From Bacteroidales bacterium UBA3388 (GTDB lineage: Bacteria > Bacteroidota > Bacteroidia > Bacteroidales > P3), in the NCBI GenBank assembly GCA_002358855.1, contig DEPQ01000030.1, forward strand, positions 1 through 11,832: a DNA stretch of 11,832 bases. Reading direction: 5' to 3'. The position numbers and the translations under genes are program-made. The notes under the pieces are model-generated. The model did not search any database, had not been told where the DNA came from, and saw only the letters and a list, made by a program, of their open reading frames with translations. Numbering within the stretch: position 1 is the stretch's first letter; every line of letters starts with the position of its first letter. Below, piece after piece: positions 1 through 5,505 of this stretch.

Positions 1-1275
1 CATGGAACTCCTAAAAAATATGAACAAAATATCATTAATAGATTTAAAAATAGTGATAAACCGGAAATTATAATAGTGGTAGATAAATTATTAACAGGAT
101 TTGATGAACCTAAAAATACAGTATTATATCTTGATAGAAAACTTAAAGATCATACATTACTGCAAGCTATTGCAAGGGTAAATCGTGTCTGTGATGATAA
201 AGACTTTGGCTATATTGTAGATTATTATGGAGTTTTTTGTAATTTGCAAGATGCTTTGGAGATATATACTGAATTTGATAAAGAAGATATTGATGGAACG
301 TATACAGATATAACAGAAGAAGTTGAAAAGATTTCACAGCGTCATAGTGATGTTTGGGATATTTTTAAATCTGTTAAAAATAATAATGATTTAGAGGCTT
401 ACGGAGAAGTATTACGATTAGATGATATACGAAATATCTTTTATGAAAAATTAACTGATTATACTCGCACTTTGAAAATAGCTCTTTCTTCAATAGATTT
501 TTATAAAACAACTTCACAAGAACAGATAGATCGTTATAAAAGTGATTTAGCTATGTTTCTTAAAATTCGAAGAGCAGTTCAAGAAAGGTATTCGGATACA
601 ATTTGTTTTTCTCAGTATGAAGGACAAATTCAAAAACTCATAGATACACATATCGAAAGTGGAGATGTACAAGTGATTACTGATTTGGTTAATATATTTG
701 ATAAAGAGAAGTTTTCGGAAGAGGTAGAAAAGATTGTAGGTAAAACAGCAAAGGCGGATACGATTGCTTCAAGAACAGCAAAATATATAACAGAGAGTAT
801 GGATACAGATCCTGCTTTCTTTAAAAAATTCTCTAAAATGTTAGAAGAAACTATTGAAGAGTATAAGCAAGGTCGTATAAGTGAGGCAGAATATTTGAAA
901 AGAGCAGAAGATATTATGCAAAAGGTTTTAAATCATACAGATAGTGAAATTCCAGAGTCTTTGCAAAATAACAATGCTGGTAGAGCATATTTCGGTTTAG
1001 TATTAGAAGTTTATAAAAGAGTTTGTCAAAATGTTGAAGACTTTGATTTTACAGATATAGCTTTAATAACGGCAAATAAGATAGATGAAATTATTAAGGG
1101 ACATATTATTGTGGATTGTTTTTCTAATGATAGACTTATAGGAACTATGAAGTTAGAATTAGAAGATTTTCTAATAGATGTGATAAAAAAAGAATATAGT
1201 GTTCCGTTATCTTTTGAGGATATAGATTATATTATTGACAATTCTGTGGATGTTGCTTCAAAATGGTTTCGCTAA
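1..1275 (+). CDS. hsdR: Type I restriction enzyme R subunit (HsdR), C-terminal part, 5' cut by window edge
   Basis: The reading frame is open from base 1, so the gene begins outside the window; 424 residues are visible of a protein usually near 1000. HsdR is the ATP-driven translocase and nuclease of type I restriction complexes, acting with HsdM and HsdS on unmodified foreign DNA. The visible part starts within the second helicase lobe: DKLLTGFDEP at visible residues 28-37, then LLQAIARVNR at 53-62, which is helicase motif VI with its arginines. The remaining 350 or so residues are charged and look helical, as in the C-terminal domain that contacts the methylase core. The nuclease domain and Walker motifs lie upstream, out of sight. 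An internal GTG at 76 could be mistaken for a start, but the conserved GTP-KYE stretch before it belongs to the same protein. The stop overlaps the next gene. Intactness of the full gene cannot be judged. Confidence 0.95.
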   Translation, partial: HGTPKKYEQNIINRFKNSDKPEIIIVVDKLLTGFDEPKNTVLYLDRKLKDHTLLQAIARVNRVCDDKDFGYIVDYYGVFCNLQDALEIYTEFDKEDIDGTYTDITEEVEKISQRHSDVWDIFKSVKNNNDLEAYGEVLRLDDIRNIFYEKLTDYTRTLKIALSSIDFYKTTSQEQIDRYKSDLAMFLKIRRAVQERYSDTICFSQYEGQIQKLIDTHIESGDVQVITDLVNIFDKEKFSEEVEKIVGKTAKADTIASRTAKYITESMDTDPAFFKKFSKMLEETIEEYKQGRISEAEYLKRAEDIMQKVLNHTDSEIPESLQNNNAGRAYFGLVLEVYKRVCQNVEDFDFTDIALITANKIDEIIKGHIIVDCFSNDRLIGTMKLELEDFLIDVIKKEYSVPLSFEDIDYIIDNSVDVASKWFR

Positions 1276-1970
1276 TGGATAGTAAAATTATATTTGGTTT
1301 ACACGAAATAGAATACAGATTGAAATATTCGAATCGTAAAACGCTAGGAATAAAAGTTTATCCGTCTGGTAATGTAGAAGTGTTGGCTCCAATTGATGCA
1401 AAAACAGAAATGATAGAACAACGTGTATTGAAAAGAGCACAATGGATTTTAACACAACAGCGTTATTTTAAAGAATTAGGAGAATGTTCACCTGAAAAAA
1501 GGTTTATTAGTGGAGAATCTCATTATTATCTTGGTCGTCAATTCTTATTGCGAATTGAAGAGGGAAAGCCTAATAGCGTACGATATAAAGGAAGATATTT
1601 TGAAATAGTATGTTCTCCTAAAAGTAAGGCGAAAGAATTGATGAAAGAATGGTATAAACAACATGCTAAGAGTAAATTTATTGAATATGCAGAACCAATT
1701 ATTGCACGTTTTTCTAAATATGGTGTAAAACCATCTTCTTTATATATTCAGGAAATGGAAAATAGATGGGGAAGTTGTACACCTAAGGGAAAAATAATTC
1801 TTAATACACGATTGATAATGGCTCCTAGACCTTGCATTGAGTATGTTATTACCCATGAGTTATGCCATTTGATATATCCAAACCATACAAACGCATTTTG
1901 GGAATTATTACAAAAGGAAATGCCAGATTGGGAAAGGTGGAAAAATAAGTTAGAAATTTTTATGCTATAA
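1275..1970 (+). CDS. YgjP-like M48/DUF45 zinc metallopeptidase
   Basis: Predicted cytoplasmic metal-dependent hydrolase of the YgjP/DUF45 family (SprT-like fold). From the start chosen here it has 231 residues, normal for the family. The family signature is complete: NRWGSCTPKGKIILNTRL around residues 163-180, and HELCHLIYPNH around 194-204, giving HExxH plus the third histidine (H194, H198, H203) for zinc and E195 as catalytic base. There is no signal peptide or membrane segment. Two starts are possible: ATG at 1263, and ATG at 1275, which overlaps the hsdR stop as TAATG. I prefer 1275 because family members begin close to the IxF-G-hExEYxLKYS stretch and because stop-start overlaps favour coupled translation. 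Genes of this family are often found beside hsdR, suggesting a role linked to the restriction system, but the substrate is unknown. Confidence 0.88.
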   Translation: MDSKIIFGLHEIEYRLKYSNRKTLGIKVYPSGNVEVLAPIDAKTEMIEQRVLKRAQWILTQQRYFKELGECSPEKRFISGESHYYLGRQFLLRIEEGKPNSVRYKGRYFEIVCSPKSKAKELMKEWYKQHAKSKFIEYAEPIIARFSKYGVKPSSLYIQEMENRWGSCTPKGKIILNTRLIMAPRPCIEYVITHELCHLIYPNHTNAFWELLQKEMPDWERWKNKLEIFML

Positions 1971-2007
1971 GTGTAAAATAATAGTAAATATATTTCCTTT
2001 TCTTTTT

Positions 2008-2391
2008 TTACTTTGCAAGCAAATAGCCACAGGCGGTTAGTAATAGCCCGACAAATATGCTGATTGCTACGTAAATGAAGGCATTAAGATAGTTGCCACA
2101 TTGAATCATTAGAAATGTCTCTTTGGAAAAAGTAGAAAAGGTGGTAAATCCCCCACAAATTCCATAGACAAAGAAAGTGGAAATGAAATTTTGTCCGCTA
2201 TTTGTTTTGAGTAGGTAGCCACAAAGTAAGCCTATGGCAAAGCAACCAAGAAGATTCACAATCAAAGTCGCCCAAGGAAAAGACGTATTATAGCCTTTTA
2301 TCAAGAAAGAGAATAAATATCTTACACTTCCGCCAATAAAACTACCTGCTCCAACAATTAAATATTCTTTAACAACTCTATCATCAATCAA
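2008..2391 (-). CDS. crcB: Fluoride channel CrcB/Fluc
   Basis: A small inner-membrane protein that forms dual-topology dimers and lets fluoride leave the cell. It is 127 residues, typical for the family, with four hydrophobic segments near residues 9-28, 40-61, 69-90 and 98-124. Family motifs present are GSFIGGSVRY (16-25) with the conserved arginine, TLIVNLLGCFAIG (42-54) with the pore asparagine N46, and GGFTTFSTF (80-88) with the phenylalanines of the fluoride track and the sodium-site segment. The frame has no ATG or GTG before the first conserved motif and is closed upstream by a TGA at 2403-2401, so TTG at 2391 is the only usual start. It lies 4 nt after the beta-galactosidase stop, so the two are probably cotranscribed and perhaps translationally coupled. 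A GGAG sits about 12 nt before the TTG. There is no room for a fluoride riboswitch directly upstream. Confidence 0.9.
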   Translation of the reverse strand: MIDDRVVKEYLIVGAGSFIGGSVRYLFSFLIKGYNTSFPWATLIVNLLGCFAIGLLCGYLLKTNSGQNFISTFFVYGICGGFTTFSTFSKETFLMIQCGNYLNAFIYVAISIFVGLLLTACGYLLAK

Positions 2392-2395
2392 AAGC

Positions 2396-4276
2396 TTATT
2401 TCAACTCCATCAAAATAGGAGTTTTTACAGTTTTTACCTCTGTCATAGGAGTTTTATTTAATTGCTCAAAAATAACAATTTTGTTTTCTCCTTTTTTCAA
2501 CCAAACGCCCGGAATGTAAAGAGTTTGTTGTGGACCAACTTGCCAATAACGACCGATGTTGTGCCCATTTATGAATACAATACCTTTTCCCCAATCGGAC
2601 ATATCAATGAAAGTATCCCCCGTTTCATTAAGAGTGAAAGTACCCTCATAGAAAACAGGACAATCCTTCAAACGATTTGCTTGCGAACCAGAGTTCTTTA
2701 ATACATTTCTGCTACCTAACTTAGAAAAATCGGGCATTTGGCTCATTGGCAGTTGATACATCTCCCATTCTCCTTTGATTTCCTCTCCCGCAATGGTGAT
2801 TGGGCTGATTATCCCTTTGGTGTTGTGAACAATCTCGCTACCATAATTTATTCGTCCCATATTTTCCACCAAGATTTGCAAAGTAGCATTGAAAGGAATG
2901 TTGATTTCCATTTCGTAGGTCTGAGTGTTGCGATTAAGTTCTCCAACCTTTTCGCCATCGATGTAAATTACAGCATAATCACGCAAGCCATTGATAGCAA
3001 GCGTTCCACTTATTGGGTGTTTGAAATGACGAGAATAAAGCACATAACCATAACCTTGATTCAACTGCTCAAAAGTCTTAGGACTATCTCCAAGAATAGG
3101 TTTTATTAAAGAAGAATAACCCAAAACATCTGCTACTTTATCTAACTTGATTGAAGGAATTTCGATAACAGGCATAGCAGAAGGCACAGCAGGAATGTCT
3201 TTTACATATTTTTTCATAACATTACGAATAGAATCATACTTTGCTGTTGCCCAACCAGCCTCACTTATAGGAGCGTTGTAGTCATAACTTGTCAAATCGG
3301 GTTGAATATCACGTTTCTTATCATAATTTGCACCACTTGTAAAACCGAAATTAGTTCCACCATGCACCATATAAAAATTAAAAGACACATCATTTTTCAA
3401 ATATTCCTCTGTTTGTCGAGCAAGACTTGAAGCATCTGTTTGAGGAAACGGCTCAGCCCAATGAGATAACCAACCGGAATAAAACTCAGCCACCATATAA
3501 GGACCTTGGTTATTATGATATTTATTGACAACCCTTTTCAAATTCTCAATATTGCTTTCACCGTTTGCAGTAGGAAGAGCATTAGGAGTGCTACCACCCT
3601 CAAATAACCAACTACCATCGGAAGTAAACATAGGAACATCAAAACCTGCATCAATCAATTGCTGTTTTATCTTCGCATTATAGGCACGATGCTGCTCTAA
3701 ACTAATGTCTGTACGTTGAGCAACGTAAGAACCAAATTCGTTTTCACATTGAATCATTATGATAGGACCGCCTTTTGTGCATTGCAAATGACCAACCTCT
3801 TTGAAAAGTCTTTCAATATAAAGCTTAGTATATTTCAAAAATTGCTCGTTATCGCGGCGAATTTCCATGCCTTCAATGTTTTGTAACCACCAAGGATAAC
3901 CTCCAAACTCCCATTCGGCACAAACGTATGGTCCGGGACGAAGAATTACCATTAAACCCTCTTCTCCTGCAATTTTTATGTACTCTGCCAAATCCTTATC
4001 ACCCTCAAAATCCCATTTGCCTTGCTCTTGCTCGTGCCAATTCCAAAAAACATAAGTAGCAACAGCATTTAAGCCCATTGCTCTCATCATTTGAAACCTA
4101 TGACGCCAATATTGGTGTGGAATACGCGAGTAGTGCATCTCTCCCGAATAGATTGGAGTTGCTTTACCATTCAAATAAAAATCACCATCCTTGATTTCAA
4201 AAGATTTATTCTTTTGAGCAAACAATCCAAGTGGCAATAACGCCAAAAATAACAAAAGGTAAGATAACTTTCTCAT
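2396..4276 (-). CDS. Secreted GH35 beta-galactosidase
   Basis: Retaining exo-beta-galactosidase of glycoside hydrolase family 35, which removes terminal beta-galactose from oligosaccharides or glycans. The protein has 626 residues from the start chosen here. Residues 1-20 (MRKLSYLLLFLALLPLGLFA) are a clear Sec signal peptide ending LFA-Q, so it acts in the periplasm or outside. The catalytic barrel covers about 25-335, with GPYVCAEWEFGGYPWW near 115-130, IIMIQCENEFGSY near 172-184 (acid/base E180) and MVAEFYSGW near 261-269 (nucleophile E264). Beta-sandwich domains follow; WGKGIVFINGHNIGRYW at 562-578 is typical of the last galactose-binding-like domain. The frame extends upstream to an ATG at 4333, but that lies before the promoter -7 box at 4318-4311 and would put 19 polar residues in front of the signal peptide, so ATG at 4276 is preferred. 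crcB follows after 4 nt. Confidence 0.95.
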   Translation of the reverse strand: MRKLSYLLLFLALLPLGLFAQKNKSFEIKDGDFYLNGKATPIYSGEMHYSRIPHQYWRHRFQMMRAMGLNAVATYVFWNWHEQEQGKWDFEGDKDLAEYIKIAGEEGLMVILRPGPYVCAEWEFGGYPWWLQNIEGMEIRRDNEQFLKYTKLYIERLFKEVGHLQCTKGGPIIMIQCENEFGSYVAQRTDISLEQHRAYNAKIKQQLIDAGFDVPMFTSDGSWLFEGGSTPNALPTANGESNIENLKRVVNKYHNNQGPYMVAEFYSGWLSHWAEPFPQTDASSLARQTEEYLKNDVSFNFYMVHGGTNFGFTSGANYDKKRDIQPDLTSYDYNAPISEAGWATAKYDSIRNVMKKYVKDIPAVPSAMPVIEIPSIKLDKVADVLGYSSLIKPILGDSPKTFEQLNQGYGYVLYSRHFKHPISGTLAINGLRDYAVIYIDGEKVGELNRNTQTYEMEINIPFNATLQILVENMGRINYGSEIVHNTKGIISPITIAGEEIKGEWEMYQLPMSQMPDFSKLGSRNVLKNSGSQANRLKDCPVFYEGTFTLNETGDTFIDMSDWGKGIVFINGHNIGRYWQVGPQQTLYIPGVWLKKGENKIVIFEQLNKTPMTEVKTVKTPILMELK

Positions 4277-4310
4277 ACAAAGATTCTGTTTACACTTATT
4301 TATATCGGCA

Positions 4311-4336
4311 CAAAGGTACGAATTTTTTACCACAAA
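4311..4336 (-). promoter_or_regulatory. Bacteroidota-type promoter for the GH35 gene
   Basis: On the minus strand a perfect -7 element TACCTTTG occupies 4318-4311. A TTTG at 4336-4333 is the nearest upstream -33-like word, but the spacer is 14 nt, shorter than the usual 19-20, so only the -7 part is strong. Transcription would start near 4304 and give a leader of about 28 nt before the ATG at 4276. The site overlaps the stop codon of the upstream DUF6078-like gene. Confidence 0.55.
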
Positions 4337-4752
4337 GTCTCTTTCACAATTTTATCAAAAGCGATTTCGTAGCCGAACTCTGCAAAAACTTTCCTGATAA
4401 ACACCTGTTCGCTTGGCGTAATCTGCTTTGAAGCATTTCTTCTGCGGAAATATTCTGCATACCCGAAGTAATTTTGCAGCCTTTTCCTGATTTGAGCGAT
4501 GTCTTTCGCCTTCACATTCTCAAAAGACTTAGTCATACCATAAGCCATATCCACTTTCTTGTTCTCAACATAATGTTTGCAATTCGTCTCATCAAGCAAT
4601 CGATGATTCACAACCCTGAAAAACTCGTCGTTCTCTTTGCTGTACTCTGCCGAGATTCGACGCAGACATTTTTCGGCAAGCGGACAATCATCACTTAGGC
4701 AGTTCAAATAACCCAAAGGTCTCTTTTCAAAATTAAAATACGTGGTCTTCAT
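4327..4752 (-). CDS. DUF6078-like hypothetical protein
   Basis: A 141-residue soluble protein with no signal peptide or membrane segment. It resembles the Bacteroidota family DUF6078 as I recall it: an N-terminal cysteine-rich stretch with CPLAEKCLRR (residues 23-32), a central aromatic and glycine segment, then FGYAEYFRRRN (96-106) and ITPSEQVFIRKVFAEFGY (111-128). Four cysteines (C18, C23, C29, C58) are spaced so that they could bind a metal ion, which is inference. The C-terminal half is basic (RKRLQNYFG, FRRRN), as a nucleic-acid-binding protein might be, but no function is known. It reads towards the beta-galactosidase gene, whose promoter overlaps its last codons, so it is probably a separate transcription unit with some read-through. 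I found no good promoter in front of it. Confidence 0.72.
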   Translation of the reverse strand: MKTTYFNFEKRPLGYLNCLSDDCPLAEKCLRRISAEYSKENDEFFRVVNHRLLDETNCKHYVENKKVDMAYGMTKSFENVKAKDIAQIRKRLQNYFGYAEYFRRRNASKQITPSEQVFIRKVFAEFGYEIAFDKIVKETLW

Positions 4753-4839
4753 ATCGTCAGGCTTTGTTTTTTCAGTGATTTTAACGTTTTGAAAAGATAA
4801 CTAATCAAAGCCTTGAAAAGTTCAAAAGAAGTATCAATT

Positions 4840-4970
4840 TTTTTCCGCTTCTTGGTACAGGTAGTACCAGTAATTGGTATTGGTAGTACCGGTAAGCGGT
4901 ATTGGTAGTACCGGTAACTGGTATTGGTAGTACCGGTAATTGGTATTGACAGTACCGGTAAGCGGAAAAA
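4840..4970. repeat. Five 22-bp tandem repeats bounded by 11-bp inverted repeats
   Basis: Five head-to-tail units of exactly 22 bp lie at 4854-4875, 4876-4897, 4898-4919, 4920-4941 and 4942-4963. Most units begin GGTATTGGTAG, continue TACCGGTAA and end in a variable dinucleotide (TT, GC, CT). Units 2-5 each contain the 8-bp palindrome TACCGGTA; unit 1 is more diverged (TACCAGTA). The array is enclosed by a perfect inverted pair, TTTTTCCGCTT at 4840-4850 and AAGCGGAAAAA at 4960-4970; GGTAC words also pair at the same offset 3 bases further in. There are no unique spacers, so this is not a CRISPR array. It lies about 100 bp upstream of the DUF6078-like gene. Because 22 is not a multiple of 3 and no phase contains a stop, open frames run through it, but they are not credible genes. 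Confidence 0.9.
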
Positions 4971-5226
4971 TTCCAAGAGTAAGGAAAAGCATTCGGAAAC
5001 GTCTCCGCAAATCTCGCAGGTTTCTCCACGTATCTCGCGAATCTGCACGGAGGACTCTCTCGCAAAGACGCAAAATTCGCAAAAGAGACTCCACGAATCT
5101 CACGTATTGATGCGGATTTTTTATTTCATCTTTCAGACAATCCGATGTCTGTTGTCCGTAGTCCGTTGTCAAGTTAAAAAAGGTTCGTGTAAATTCGCGT
5201 GATACGTGGAAAAGAAAAGAGAAATC
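4971..5226. repeat. Non-coding patch of degenerate intergenic repeat words
   Basis: No credible gene lies here. The stretch is more GC-rich than its surroundings and is built from related words. CCACGTATCTCGCGAATC at 5026-5043 recurs in inverted orientation as AATTCGCGTGATACGTGG at 5192-5209, matching at 16 of 18 positions. Looser copies include CGCAAATCTCGCAGG near 5006-5020, CGCAAAGACGCAAAATTCGC near 5061-5080 and CCACGAATCTCACGTATTGA near 5091-5110. A second family, GTCTGTTGTCCGTAGTCCG, lies near 5147-5165. Words of this kind are, from memory, common between genes in Bacteroidota genomes; their function is unknown. Confidence 0.6.
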
Positions 5227-5258
5227 TTTGTCGGTATGAGAAAGTTTTTATACCTTTG
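5227..5258 (+). promoter_or_regulatory. Strong Bacteroidota promoter (TTTG-N20-TAnnTTTG)
   Basis: TTTG at 5227-5230 and TACCTTTG at 5251-5258 are separated by 20 nt, an essentially ideal match to the -33/-7 promoter read by the Bacteroidota primary sigma factor. Transcription would begin around 5264-5266. The next coding start on this strand is 240 nt further on, and the interval is strongly structured (see the RNA at 5264-5470). Confidence 0.8.
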
Positions 5259-5263
5259 CAGTC

Positions 5264-5470
5264 AGAATTTTAGCGATTATAAAAAAGCGTTTTTGCTTAT
5301 TCTTGGTTTATTGAAATCTGGAAAATTTCAAACCATCTACCAATAAAATAAGTGGAAAACGCCTGCGAGCATATCGTGGGCTTTTCTTATTTTGGTAGAT
5401 AGGTATTTCCAGAACCTCAATAAACAATAGGAGAAGTTCACGACTTTTTTTATTGCTTTTTATTTCGAAT
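5264..5470 (+). ncRNA. Candidate 6S-like RNA (or structured 5' leader)
   Basis: The segment after the promoter folds by eye into one long rod. A closing stem pairs 5274-5288 with 5455-5467 (CGA with TCG, then ATAAAAAAGC with GCTTTTTAT, one bulged A). A large internal bubble follows (about 5289-5303 and 5428-5454). The apical arm then pairs TTTATTGA 5307-5314 with 5417-5424, TCTGGAAA 5317-5324 with 5406-5413, ATCTACCAA 5335-5343 with 5392-5400, AATAAG 5347-5352 with 5386-5391, AAAA 5356-5359 with 5382-5385, and GCCTGCGA with TCGTGGGC (two G-U pairs) around the loop near 5369-5373. A length near 205 nt, a rod shape and a central bubble are the features of 6S RNA, which mimics an open promoter and binds RNA polymerase. 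I cannot confirm sequence-level homology. The alternative is a structured leader of the LRR gene at 5506. The pairing is seen; the 6S identity is inferred. Confidence 0.5.
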
Positions 5471-5505
5471 GTTAAATAATTTATTAACAAATAAAAATTA
5501 AAAAA

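Noticed and set aside
2392..2480. Fluoride riboswitch in front of crcB
   Set aside because: Only 4 nt separate crcB from the upstream coding region, and no GGCGAU-type crcB-motif core is seen there.
4277..4333. Longer beta-galactosidase beginning at ATG 4333
   Set aside because: It would place the start upstream of the -7 element and bury the signal peptide behind 19 polar residues.
4854..4963. Possible CRISPR array
   Set aside because: The units are directly adjacent with no spacers and vary among themselves, and there are no cas genes nearby.
4749..5172. Three overlapping minus-strand open frames encoding tyrosine- and proline-rich repeats
   Set aside because: They exist because the 22-bp tandem repeat has no stop word in any phase. 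They overlap one another, have no promoter or family match, and run into the non-coding repeat patch.
5308..5490. A 60-residue minus-strand open frame
   Set aside because: It is the complement of the strongly paired RNA candidate; open frames arise there by chance, and no start context supports it.
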